From Petunia secreta (taxonomy: Eukaryota > Streptophyta > Magnoliopsida > Solanales > Solanaceae): 64,000 nucleotides of DNA. This document shows, one piece after another, positions 33,188 to 44,172 of the stretch. A model generated the notes under the pieces. That model was not told the DNA's origin. It worked only from the letters and a program-made list of their open reading frames with translations, and searched no databases. Both the position numbers and the translations under genes were made by a program. The stretch is from positions 10,296,501 to 10,360,500 of the forward strand of contig JARKIP010000065.1 of assembly GCA_029990175.1 (NCBI GenBank), read 5' to 3'. Positions within the stretch are counted from its first letter, which is position 1. Every line of letters starts with the position of its first letter.

Positions 33188-34110
33188 ATGTCGGATGTTG
33201 ATTGTGGAGATTATGGCTCATGTGGGGATGATGCGAGTTGCTATAACTCGTATGGTGATGATGGAGACTATGGTTCCTATGGTGAGGATGATGGCCATTA
33301 CTATAATGATGGAAACCATGGCTCCTATGGTGATGAAGCGGTTCACTATGATGATCGTGAGGTTGATGAAGACTATGAGGCTTGTGATGAAGAATGTGTT
33401 GATCCTTATGCTTCTAGTCAAGAATTCAAAGATGGCGACACTTCAAGGTACATTGATCCTACTTACTCTACTTGTAATGAATATGAGCATGATGATAGTG
33501 ACATAGATAGAGATGATGATGAGGTTGATTATATGAATTATTCTTGTGAATCTTCTCTTGGTGTTGCTTGTGGTGTACAAGGGAGTAGTAGAGGACCTTC
33601 CATTAGTATGGGAGGCGGTTGTGGTTGTTCCATGGGAAGCGGGAGATTTGCATCTTCTAGTTGTGCTAAACAACCTAGTACTCCTTATTCCCATATGAAA
33701 GGTGGATTGAGAAATGGTGTTGCTCTTACCATTACGGGGGTGTATTGCTCTAGTACTGGTGGTAGGGTGGTGCTATGGGTATGGAACCAAGGCGAGAGGC
33801 AATTATGGGTTCCATAGTGGTACTCCTTCCTCGACTTTCAACAACACTTCTAATGTTGGAAGAGTGACGGGAAGTGGAGGTTATTCTAGAGGTGTTGCCA
33901 CTACTGGAGGGATAAGAAGAACCCAACTTGGGGGGTGATGGTTTTCTTGGGTTTGATCCTATACAAGACATGTGTGAATATAGGTTCATTTTTAAGATGA
34001 ATGGTAGTGGAGGATGCTTGCTCAAGATTAGTGAAGTCTATACTAATTTTGTTAACAACTCTTGGGTTGATAGACTAAAGATACCATGCTACAAATTAAA
34101 ACATCCTTAT
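33188..34110 (+). pseudogene. G1 ORF, first part: Asp/Gly/Tyr-rich region and start of protease-like domain
   Basis: The ATG at 33188 (MSDVDCGDYGSCGDD) opens a frame to 33817 that is matched in G2. The first 110 residues are rich in Asp, Gly, Tyr and Ser, followed by a Gly/Ser-rich stretch (SISMGGGCGCSMG). A frameshift near 33770 moves the frame to 33938, and another near 33930 moves it into a segment with KISEVYTNFVNNSWVDRLKI, which aligns with the start of a retroviral-type protease. Where active proteases have IDSGS or similar, this copy has no Asp-Ser/Thr-Gly. A stop ends this piece near 34117. There is no CCHC knuckle and no recognisable capsid domain. Confidence 0.65.
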
Positions 34111-34119
34111 GAGTATTAA

Positions 34120-36236
34120 GGTGTTTGGGTTACTAGTGAAGCTCGGGTACTCTTATCTCATGGGAGTTACAAGGAATATGTTTGGTGTGATGTGTATCCC
34201 ATGGAGTATTATGGTGTTTGGCTAGGAAAACCGTGGTTGCAAGGCACGAGGGTGCGGTGTGATCTCGTAAAGGATATGTACCAAGTGAGCAAGGGGCATA
34301 GAACTTATGACTTTGAACCTTGCCGGGCAAAGTTTAAGTTCTATCCTAGCATACCTTCTAGGCCTATGCAAAGGGAAAGAGAGCAAGAACTTCATTCCAT
34401 GGTAGAAAAAGTGCAAACAAGAACTCCTACAATCACAAGAAATGGTGGGACAATTGCTCCAAAAGAGTTGAAAAATGTCAACAAGGTGAGCCCGAAGCCA
34501 CTTCCAAAGCCGAGTGGTTCACCAACGAAGAAGAAGGAGACATCAAGTGATGAGTCTCCAAGCCTAGATTCCGGGTCGATGTTAAAAGTCCACCTACTCC
34601 GGCTATTGGAATTCTTGGGCCTCGTCCCAACTCACCCGAATATGAGAGACAAAAGATTGAGAGGAGTAAGGGAGCGACCGGTGACAACTCTCGAGTGGAA
34701 AAGGAGAGGTTGTGTTGAGTGATGTGAGTGGGTTGTCACCACCCGAATCTACAACCGACCTTGAAAAGAAAATGAGGGAAAAGAAAGAGGGAAAAAGAAA
34801 AATTGAGAGTGAGGACACCCCTTATTCTAACATTAACCCTTTATATTTTCTTCTACTTGTTTGAACTCTTGTGTAGGTATTCTTGGAGGCAAACCAATGG
34901 AGCCTCAACCACGTTCCAAGAAGGATGAGCAAGGTGAAGAAGATCTTCCATGTGAGCTTCAAGGTGAAGGAACAATTCATGACACTTCAAGTGCATTGAG
35001 TGAGCAAGATGGCCACTCAAAGGTATGTGTGAATTCTTCTCTTGAACATGTTACTTCCTTGCCATGTATAATATGTGTGAGAACTCTATGCTAGTTGATG
35101 GTTTGCATGAATATAATGTGTTTTCAACTAGTGTAGAGCCTTTGGGTCAACTTATGTGTGAAAATGAACCACTAGTTGAGAGGGTTGAAAAGCCACATCA
35201 TGATGTGAGCTCAGTTTTCATTGAACCTCTCTTTAGTGAGAATATTGTGGTTGACCTTGTGTGTGAGCCTTGTTATGACACTCCACCCATATTTGATAAA
35301 GGAGAAGATGAATTGCATGATTATCCTATTCTTCCCTTTGATTGCGTACTTGCTAGTGGTGGTTCTTTGTGTCGTAGTGAGGATGGTTGTGACCTTGAGG
35401 AGTCTCTAGAGTGTGAGATGGATCGATTTATTTTCGATGACTCCTCGAGTGAGAGTGAAGAACCTAGTCTTGATACCATGCTTTTGGATGACCATGAATT
35501 TGAGGTGCATGATTTTACATTTACATTGTGTGAATATAATCTCATTTGTGGTAGCGAATTGTATCGGACTAGGGTTGATAGTAAAATAGAACCTCCATGG
35601 TTTGAAAAGTTAGACCCTACGGACGATCCTTTGTTTGGAACTCCTAGTGAGAAGAGTGGTCTTGATATTGGTCTTGTTGACCTATCTTCTAGTAGTCCTA
35701 GCCTTCGTTGTGTGGACTATAATGATGAAGAACCTATTTTGGAGACCTTCCTTTAGAGTTTGTCTAGTGAGGAGGATTGTCTTGGAGGTGACTTAGGAGG
35801 TGAGGAGGTACCTCTCGGTGTGTGTAAGAGTGCTTCTAAAAAGGGGAGTGGAGTATTCGATGTTAGTTGTGAATTGAACTATTTTACTTACTCCATCCCA
35901 CATGTTGAGCACACCTGGAGTGTTGGACATGCCAAAGCCAATGTGTCATATTGTGATAAAATTGATTTGAAGGCTTAGTGTGTTGATAGTAAGCTTAGGG
36001 GTCATAGGACATTTGATTGCTACATATTGCATGGCTTTGATCTCTTTGCTTGTCATTGTGTTCGACGCACTTTCTTTTTGAGTCAAGTACTTGTCGTCTC
36101 CTTTGGAGGCATAAGCGTTTTAATAGTTATCGATGCTTGGCTCTATCATAAGAGTGTGTTTTCCACACTTTTGGCACTAACCTACTCTTGTAGTGGGAAG
36201 TTTGTTGTTTGTGCTTGTTTTGGATGTAGGCGTTGA
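34120..36236 (+). pseudogene. G1 ORF, second part: protease-like end and long acidic domain of unknown function
   Basis: Continues the G1 coding region: EYVWCDVYPM and GVWLGKPWLQ (near 34170-34240), as in the end of gypsy proteases, then a Lys/Ser/Pro-rich linker (KPSGSPTKKKETSSDESPS near 34507) and an acidic domain of about 450 residues (35064-36236) with recurrent motifs such as VCEPCYDTPPIFD, ECEMDRFIFDDSSS and VDYNDEEPILE. It aligns almost throughout with the open G2 frame. Lesions relative to G2 include frameshifts near 34560-34720, loss of frame around 34860-35060, and two TAG codons replacing Trp (35754-35756 and 35976-35978). Function unknown. Confidence 0.65.
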
Positions 36237-36279
36237 TGGTTTGATTTCGAGGACGAAATCCTTTCAAGAAGGGGAGGAT

Positions 36280-37082
36280 GATACAGTCCAAATTGGCTTA
36301 GTTCCCAACCATCGAGAGCCAAGCTTAAAGAACACAAAAAACACGAGTCAAGGGCCCCCGGAAGCGACTTGAAGATCATGCATTGGAGTACCAAGGAAGG
36401 AGGACCACCTAGGCTACAAGGGAGGAACATCCGAGGCACATTTTGAGGCATTTCAAGGAGCTTCAGGAAGAGGCAGAGCGCCTCACAGATGAGGCAGAGC
36501 GCCTACACAAACTCAGCTCTCTGGACTTTTGGAGGCGCAGCGCCTCAGCATTTGGGGCGACCGCCTAGTCACTGAAGAATTACAAGGGGCAGCCGCCTAG
36601 TTGGGGGAGGCGGACCACCTACCCCCTGTGACTGCTATGCGGGATTTTGCTAGTTTTTACGTGAATTTCCTACTTTAGACCTAAGTGGCCTTTATTGTTA
36701 TAACCCACTTTGGGGGTGTTTTAGACATTTCATTGTGTGTAAAGGAAGACTATAAAAGCCTTCCTTAGCCATTTATTTCATTAGCTAGTTTTGACATTGA
36801 AGATAGAATTGAGAGAGAACATTGAAGAGGCCGAACCCTTCGAGTTCGAAGCTTGAAGCTTTGTTTATCTATGTACTTGGAATCTATGGGGATCGACACT
36901 TATTTGAGTCCATTGTAAGGTTAAAGTTTTCCTTTCTCCCTCTTGAATTCAATCCACGTAATTGAATTGAATTCGTTTCTTTCTTCTAATTTCTTGCCTT
37001 CCCAATCTTGATTTCTTGTTATCCTTTATTTGCTTTCGCTCGATTATCGTATGTTTTAGCTTCCGCATTTTAGATTGCATCA
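36280..37082 (+). repeat. G1 3' LTR
   Basis: Preceded by the polypurine tract CAAGAAGGGGAGGA. It differs from the 5' LTR at roughly 4-5% of sites by eye. Several of its AGGCGGAGCGCCT palindromes have lost CpG (for example AGGCAGAGCGCCT). Confidence 0.93.
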
Positions 37083-37087
37083 AACAC

Positions 37088-38089
37088 TGCCTCTGTTTCC
37101 AAATCCCCATGTCCTCTGATCTCTCTTTTCTCTCCCTTTGCTCTGTTTCTGATCTCGTTTATGGGTGTGTGTGTAAATTGTATGTGTGTATTATGGTGTA
37201 TATATTGTGTTGGGTCTGTATTCATGTATGGTGTGTGTGTGTAAGATATAGAGAAGGAGATGATGGTGTGATGTGTGTTATATGTTTTGTTCTGATGGGA
37301 ACTGTACCTCTGTCGTTGGTGTGTCTCGATATGTGTGTGTGCATTGAATTGTGTATGTAGAGGAGATGAGCAAGAGTTGGTGTGTGGATGTGTATCTGTT
37401 ATGGTGTGGGTAGTACTGTGTAATCGAGGGAGAAGGGGGCTGCTGGTATGCGTGTGTGTGTATGTATATTGTTGTCACTTGTGGTGAAGATGATATGTGT
37501 GAAGAAGAGATGGGTGTGTGATAAAGAGAGGAAAGGGAGTTGCGGTACTGATCTTGTGTGTATCTGATGGTGTCTTTGATGCTTTGGTTTTTCTTGTATA
37601 TAAAGAATTTGAAAGAGCCGTTGGAAATTTTGGGGAGTAATTGAGGAAGATATTGCAGATCCTTTATGATTTTTGTAAGTTGGAGAGATTAGGGAAGATT
37701 AAGGGATTTGACGTGGGGCTAATTAGGAGAGATTGAGGGGGATGGGGATCTGATTATGACTTTATTTGGGAATTGGTTGAGGAAATTATGAAAATAATTT
37801 GAAAATTTGAGGAATTGTTTGGAAAAAGGAAATTTGAGTGATTTTGGACTTTTATTCAAAAGTGATTGGAAGAAAACTGCAACTAATCCTAACAGAATGG
37901 ACGTATTTAGACAAACTCTTGTCCAGGTTCGAGGTAGGAGATTTTAACAAAAGAAGAAGAAAATAAATAAATAGGAAAATAGATTGAGAAATTAAAAGAA
38001 TTTTAATTTGAATTTTAAAGTGGATGTAGAATAGTAAGAAAATTAGACTGAATATTATTTTAATTAGACAGATATTTAACTAAAGGTGC

Positions 38090-38158
<69 letters not shown>

Positions 38159-38459
38159 TGAAAGATGCATATATAAAAACAATCAAAGTCAAAATTAACC
38201 AACTAAGTATAAATAGCCACAAATATTTATTAAATGCTATAAATGCACTAAATTGCACAAACAATTATAGTTTTTATAAATAGCCTAATGATGTAAAATT
38301 ACATAATATAGCTGCAATTAAGTATATATTGCATAGGTAGGTAATAACACTAATAAATCATGCTTTCTAATGCATATTTTGCTCAAATAGTTAAACTGCA
38401 CCTTTAGGTTAAATTATGGCCAATTATAGAAAAAGAAGAGATAAAATTGGGTGTCAACA
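37088..38459 (+). mobile_element. Right part of the old gypsy-type LTR split by G1
   Basis: Resumes after the G1 duplication and ends GGGTGTCAACA at 38459, the near-inverse of the TGTCGACACCC start at 29939. GT-rich and AT-rich; no gene. Confidence 0.45.
38090..38157 (+). repeat. AT/GT microsatellite
   Basis: About eight AT units and then about 25 GT units. Confidence 0.95.
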
Positions 38460-39499
38460 ACTGCCCCTCTTTGCCCGGGGATGATGAAAGAATCTTCGGG
38501 CAAAGATAGTTGATGGAGCAATTTTTCACGACGGGCAGACAAGCGGTGGAAAGGAAAATAAGAGTTTATGGGGTATTTTTGGTCGAACCTTGGTCTCTAA
38601 GTTGCCTACATATCCCGAGTTTCACGAGAATCGGGTTGTGTGTAGTTCTAGAATGGCATGTTGCCAGTGTGAGATGTTTCTGACGCGCGACTTTGAATGT
38701 CAGGAGTAAGCTTATCCAAGTATGTAAAGTTTAGATTTGTATATGCTTTGCCTTTTGGCGAGATAAATGAAGAATAAATCAGAGGCACTATCGAAGATGA
38801 GATATCAATAGATCGAGCGTGGGAAAAGAGGCTTATAATCATCTTAGTTATAAAAATGTGGCGCGCTACGCACCCATAAAGAGGATTTTATACGTACATA
38901 GTTTCCACTTCATCTCAATAAATGAGTAATCTTGCCTTCAATATTGTCTTGACTGAGCTGGGGAATATTTAATGAGTGAGATTTATAAATGTCACGATTC
39001 AAACGGATGGACATAATTAAGCACAAAAACACACACGATCGTCAAACAGATAGGCATGATTAGACAAAGTAGGCATTAATTGGAAAAAAATGCAAAATGA
39101 CATCCTAATCTGGAATGATAGATTAGGTAGATTACTTATGGGGGTATGGTATGATCGGCTTTGGGCGTGTCGAAATTCGACAGAATAGGTAGTTTGCAGG
39201 TATAAGAGAGGCATTGTTTATAGAGTCAGGCTTCTTGAATGGTATTCCAGAATGGCGCATAGTGTGTATTTGAGGTTTTGCGGTTGTATAATTTTGTATG
39301 GGGTAGTGATCTTTTAGGAGTAAGTGTAAGTGTATGGAAAATAGTGCAGGGATTTATCGAGAGATAGGAGATTGCCCTGCAGTAAAATCAAGATAAGTGC
39401 AAATAAAGATAAAGATAAAGTAAACTCCTATGTTGAGTACAATATCCATTTTCAGGAGCTTTTAGTGCTAGGAAATATGTTCCTCTCCTCTGCGGATAT

Positions 39500-39880
39500 T
39501 TATTTGCTCGTCCGGAGATGCTAAGTGCCTCTTGTCAGGAGATAATTGCTTGTTGCACTGGGCTGTATACCCTGGAACACTGTCACGCTGTCGTTGGATC
39601 GTCTTGCCAATGCTTCCCGTAAAGAGACCTATTCTCGTCAGGAGCTGCTACTGCTTCCTCGTAAAGAGAACCTATGCTTGTTAAGAGCTGCTACTACTTC
39701 CTCGCAAAGAGAACCTACTGCTATTTTCTCCTCGTAATGAAAACCTCCTGCTCGTCAGGAACTGCTACTGCTTCCTCGTAAAGAGAACCTACTGCTACTA
39801 CCTCCTCATAAAGAGAACCTAAGCTACCACCTCCTCGAAAAGAGAACCTACTACTACTGCCTCTCGTCATGAAATGTTTT
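39500..39880 (+). repeat. Degenerate tandem array, CTGCTACTGCTTCCTCGTAA-like
   Basis: Six or more imperfect copies of a 30-60 base unit containing CCTCGTAAAGAGAACCTACT. No coding role seen. Confidence 0.65.
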
Positions 39881-40398
39881 CCCACTGCGTCGGGCTGTGT
39901 ACCCTGCGACCAAAAGTAAAGTGAAGTGCTAAAATAAGATTCGATCATCATGTCTGCAATGTTGCTAAGAAGGTCTTCATGATTTTGCTTTTGTAATGCC
40001 TGTGCTCAAAGAAAAATTTGTGAGTTGCGGGGGGAGGGGAGAGGTTTGATTTGTGCATTCTTCATCTGCTCCACGCCTTCCTCCTGTAGTGCCTTCTTTC
40101 ATAAATGTTGGACCTTGGTCGAGCTTTCTTCGGTGAACTCCCAGTTTCTGTACTTAGCCTCTCTTGAAAGTTTTTAGGGGATCTCAAAAATTTCTGCCCC
40201 AGTGTCAGCTTGCATCTTTTGGAATTTTTGAGGGGATCCTAAAAAATTCTACCCTAGTTTATTGCCTTTGATAGATCACCATATTATAGTAGTGCCTGCA
40301 AAACAAATATAAAATATGTGTGTATGTCTAATTCTAAAGGCGGACGAGCCTATTGTAGTAGTGCCTGCAAAATAAAATATATGAGTTTGTCCTAGTTT

Positions 40399-40676
40399 GA
40401 GCCTGATAGGGCTAATCGTCATATTTTAAGCCTGGCGTGGCTAGTCATCATATTTTAAGTCTGACGTGGCTAGCCGTCATATTCTAAGCCTGACGCAGCT
40501 AGTCGTCATATTCTAAGACTGATGCAGTTAGTCGTCATATTTTAAGCCTGACGAGGTTAGTCATCATATTATAAGCCTGACATGGCTAGTCGTCATATTT
40601 TAAGCCTGACAAGGCTAGTCGTTATATTATAAGTCTGACGAGGCTAGTCGTCATATTGTAAGCCTGACGTGGCTAA
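40399..40676 (+). repeat. 30-bp tandem array, about ten copies
   Basis: The unit TAAGCCTGACGTGGCTAGTC plus GTCATATTT recurs head to tail every 29-30 bases with point changes and no spacers. Confidence 0.85.
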
Positions 40677-41394
40677 AGTGCTATCATGTCCCTTGTGATC
40701 GCCTGCGAGCCCTGTATTTGTTTTGAAAGATCTGCTCTCAAAGAAAGATTCGTTAGTCGAAACAATGTGGTTGCATTTCATTGAACACCAAAGCATTAGA
40801 TTGAATCTACATTTGTCCTTTGGTATCGCTATTGGGTAACTCAATCAAGTATTTAGATTTTTCCGGATTTGGAGGTTGTCCAAAATTGTATTTATCTTGG
40901 GTTGTGATGGAATATTTTCGTGTTTCGTACTTTTCTTTTCAAAAGTCATGGAGCTAACTTTGATGGATTGGTCTGTGCAGAAAGTGTTTTTGTGGCTTGA
41001 GAGTTGCAACTTTTATTTTTGGTTCTTCTTCTACCATTGTCTTGCCTTGGTCAATCAGACTCTAAATTTTGTATTTGCAGTGCTAGGTATTTTTCAGTGT
41101 CATGGTCTTGAATGTTTTAGTGATGGGTGTAGATCAAATTTCGGAATAGAGTATCTAGGGAGTAGTTTGTTTGTTGGTTGCAATATCTTTTTATTGAGCT
41201 AAAGGAGCAAAGGTGTGAGGTTTTGTCTTTTTGTTGTCCTTGATTGTGTTGAGCCTGATAAGGTTGTTGTTGAAAGTCTTGACAGAGGGGAGGTTGTTTG
41301 TTGTGTAAGTTGGGTGCGGTGTGAGGTTATGGGTTTTACCAGTTTCGGTTGTATAGTGATTGGATTTCTTTCTTGTGACTCTTGTGTAGGTATA

Positions 41395-42179
41395 TGATGC
41401 AGGGTAAAATAGCGGAAGCTAAATCATACGATACGCGGAAGCAAATAAACGAGATAAAAAAGAAATCGAGACTAGGAAGGCAAGAAATTAGAAGAAAGAA
41501 CGAATTCAATTCAATTACGTGGATTGAATTCAAGAGGGAGAAAGGGAAACTTGAACCTTACAATGGAATCAAACTAGGTGTCGATCCTCATAGGTTCCAA
41601 GTACATAGATAAACGAAGCCTCGGGCTTCGAACTTGAAGGGCTCGGCCTCTTCAATGTTCTCTCTCAATTCTATCTTCTATCAATGGCTAACTAACTAAT
41701 GGATGAAATGACTAAAGGGTGTATTTATAGTTTTTCCTAACCCCTTGTGAAATGACTAAAAGGCCCCCAAAGTGGGCTAAGACATAAAAGGCCACTTAGG
41801 GCTAAAATAGGAAGTTCATGCAAAAAGTAGCAAAATCCCGCATTGTAGTCACAGGGGGTAGGCGGTCCGTCTCCCCCAACTAGGCGGACGCTCCTTGTAA
41901 TTCTTCAGTGACTAGGCGGTTGCCCCAAATGCTGAGGCGCTCCGCCTCCAAAAGTCCCGAGAGCTGAGTTTGTGTGGGCGCTCCGCCTCTTCCTGAAGCT
42001 CCTTGAAATGCCTCAAAATGTGCCTCGGATGTTCCTCCCTTGTAGCCTAGGTGGTCCTCCTTCCTTGGCGCTCCAATGTATGATCTTCAAGACGCTTCCG
42101 GAGCCCTTGACTTGTATCCTTTGTGTTCTTCAAGCTTGGCTCTTGATGGTTGGGATGTAGGCCAATTTGGACTGCATCA
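41395..42179 (-). repeat. G2 3' LTR
   Basis: 785 bases, next to the polypurine tract (TCCTCCCCTTCTTG on the plus strand, 42180-42193). It is about 21 bases shorter than the other LTR because it lacks one GGCGCTCCGCCT-containing unit near 41980. Confidence 0.92.
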
Positions 42180-42264
42180 TCCTCCCCTTCTTGAAAGGAT
42201 TTCGTCCTCGAAATCAAACCATTAACGCCTACATCCAAAACAAGCACAATCAATTTTTCCTACT

Positions 42265-44172
42265 TCACAAGTAGGTTAGCTTAACAAGAATAAGTGCAAG
42301 TAGCGTTGAAAACACACTCCTGTAATAGAGCCAAGCATCAATACCAATTAAAAAGCATATGTTCCCAAAGGAAACATTAAATTCTTGGCTCACAAAGAAC
42401 AAGCACTCATCATCAAAACAAGCAAAGAGATCAAAGTCATGCAACACATAGCAATCAAATGTCTTATGACCCCTAAGCTTACTATCAACACACCAAGCCT
42501 TCAAATAAATTTTATCACAAAGTGACACATTGGCTTTGGCATGTCCAACACTCAAGGTGTGCTCAACATGTGGGATGGAGTAAGTAAAATAGTTCAATTC
42601 ACAACTAACATCGACTACTCCACTCCCCTCCTTAAAAGCATTCTTACACACACCGAGAGGTACCTCCTCTACTCCCAAATCAACCCCAAGGCAATCCTCC
42701 TCACTAGACAAATTCCAAAGGAATTTCTCCAAAATAGGTTCTTCATCATTATAGTCCACACAACGAACGCTAGGACCACAAGAAGAAAGGTCAACACGAC
42801 CAATATCAAGACTACTCTCCTCACTTGGAGTCCCAAACAATGGATCATCCCTAGAGCCTAACTTTACAAACCATGGAGGTTCGATTCTACTACCCACCCT
42901 AGTCCGATACAATTCACCACAAAAAACGAGATTGCCTTCAAACAATAGAAATGTAAAGGCATGCACCTCAAATTCATGGTTACACAAAAGCATAGAATCA
43001 AGACTAGGTCTTTCAGTCTCACTCGAGGAGTCATCAAAAATAAATCGATCCATCTCACACTCAAGAGACTCCTCAAGATCAAATCCATCCTCACTACGAC
43101 ACATAGGACCACCACTATCAATTAAGCAATCAAAGGGAAGAATAAGATTATCATGCAATTCATCTTCTCCTCTATCAAAGATGGGTGGGGTGTCATAACA
43201 AGGTTCACAAACAAGGCCAACTACAATATCTTCACTAAAGAGAGGTTCAATGAAAACCGAGCTCACATCATGATGTGAATTTTCAACCCTCTCAACTAGT
43301 GGTTCATTTTCACACACAAGTTGACCCCAAGGCTCTACACTAGTTGCAAACACATTGTAATGATACATATCATCAACTAGTGTGGAGTTATCACAAACAC
43401 TAACACAAGACAAGGAAGTAATAGGCTCATGGGAAGAAGAACTAACACTTACACTTGAGTTGCATTCGGGCTCACTCAATGTACTTGAAGAGTCATGGCT
43501 AGCTTCTCCTCCTCGTATCTCACATTTGGCATCTCCTTCACCTTGTCTTTCCATCACGGAACATGGTTGAGGCTCCATCAGCTTGCCTCCAAGAATTCCT
43601 ACACAAGTACTCACACAAGTAGAAGAAAAAGATAAAGGATTAATGTTAGAATAAGGGGTGTCCTCACTCTCAATTTTTCTTTTTCCCTCTTTCTTTTCCC
43701 TCATTTTCTTTTCAAGGTCGGGTGTAGATTCGGGGGGTGACAACCCACTCACATCGCTCATAACAACCTCTCCTTTTTCCACTCGAGAGTTGTCACCGGT
43801 CACTCCCTTACTCCTCTCTATCTTTTGTCTCTCAAATTCGGGTGAGTTGGGACGAGGCCCAAGAATACCCATAACCGGAGTAGGTGGACTTTTTACATCA
43901 ACCCGGAATCTAGGACTTGGAGACTCATCACTTGACGTCTCCTTCTTCTTCATTGGTGAACCACTTGGTTTTGCAACTTGTGGTTGGTTCACCTTGTTGA
44001 CAATTGCCAACTCTTTTCTTGCACTAGTCCCACCATTGCTTGTGTTTGTAGGACTTCTTATTTTGCACAACTTTCCCAATGGAATGAAGATCTCGCTCCT
44101 AGCTCCTTTGTATTGCCAAAGAAGGTGCACTAGTAGGCACTTGGCCCTTTGCCCGATAAGGCACAAAGTCAT
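42265..44172 (-). CDS. G2 ORF2: 635-residue protein of unknown function
   Basis: Open from the ATG at 44172 to 42265. The first 60 residues include out-of-frame start sequence. From about residue 55 it is a Lys/Ser/Pro-rich linker (KPSGSPMKKKETSSDESPS), then an acidic body with Cys-containing motifs (VCEPCYDTPPIFD, ECEMDRFIFDDSSS, DDPLFGTPSEESS, CELNYFTYSIPHVEH) and a hydrophobic C-terminus (CFLIGIDAWLYYRSVFSTLL). The C-terminal part could be a membrane segment, but this is not certain. It aligns with the broken G1 copy over most of its length. It lies where pol would be in an autonomous element. I recognise no known domain. Confidence 0.7.
   Translation of the reverse strand: MTLCLIGQRAKCLLVHLLWQYKGARSEIFIPLGKLCKIRSPTNTSNGGTSARKELAIVNKVNQPQVAKPSGSPMKKKETSSDESPSPRFRVDVKSPPTPVMGILGPRPNSPEFERQKIERSKGVTGDNSRVEKGEVVMSDVSGLSPPESTPDLEKKMREKKEGKRKIESEDTPYSNINPLSFSSTCVSTCVGILGGKLMEPQPCSVMERQGEGDAKCEIRGGEASHDSSSTLSEPECNSSVSVSSSSHEPITSLSCVSVCDNSTLVDDMYHYNVFATSVEPWGQLVCENEPLVERVENSHHDVSSVFIEPLFSEDIVVGLVCEPCYDTPPIFDRGEDELHDNLILPFDCLIDSGGPMCRSEDGFDLEESLECEMDRFIFDDSSSETERPSLDSMLLCNHEFEVHAFTFLLFEGNLVFCGELYRTRVGSRIEPPWFVKLGSRDDPLFGTPSEESSLDIGRVDLSSCGPSVRCVDYNDEEPILEKFLWNLSSEEDCLGVDLGVEEVPLGVCKNAFKEGSGVVDVSCELNYFTYSIPHVEHTLSVGHAKANVSLCDKIYLKAWCVDSKLRGHKTFDCYVLHDFDLFACFDDECLFFVSQEFNVSFGNICFLIGIDAWLYYRSVFSTLLALILVKLTYL

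Larger units (their letters stand above)
31422..37082 (+). mobile_element. G1: complete non-autonomous gypsy-type LTR element
   Basis: Flanked by the perfect 5-bp duplication aacac (31417-31421 and 37083-37087). Two LTRs of 802 and 803 bases run from TGATGCAG/TGATACAG to GCATCA. A primer site and polypurine tract are present. No reverse transcriptase, RNase H or integrase is found in the internal 4 kb; instead there is one broken long coding region. It shares its family with G2 (minus strand, 41395-47034). Confidence 0.92.
38460..41394. other. Probable internal or flanking part of the old retroelement, no gene
   Basis: Begins ACTGCCCCTCTTTGCCCGG and includes GCCTACATATCCCGAG, sequence styles common in large plant gypsy elements. 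It has two tandem arrays (39500-39880 and 40399-40676). The short ORFs at 40876-41202 and 41215-41397 have no recognisable family. Confidence 0.4.

Noticed and set aside
38076..38283. His/Thr-rich and Val/Cys-rich ORFs on both strands
   Set aside because: Product of the GT microsatellite.
29939..38459. A clean solo LTR interrupted by G1
   Set aside because: The ends are near-inverse, but no 5-bp duplication flanks them, and related repeat sequence continues to the right.
40399..40676. CRISPR-like regular 30-base repeats
   Set aside because: Units are head to tail with no spacers, units vary, there are no cas genes, and the setting is a plant nuclear genome.
31392..42253. Short ORFs shared by the LTRs of G1 and G2 (31392-31592, 36182-36451, 41972-42160)
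   Set aside because: They are LTR sequence read in an antisense or chance frame; not conserved as protein beyond LTR identity.
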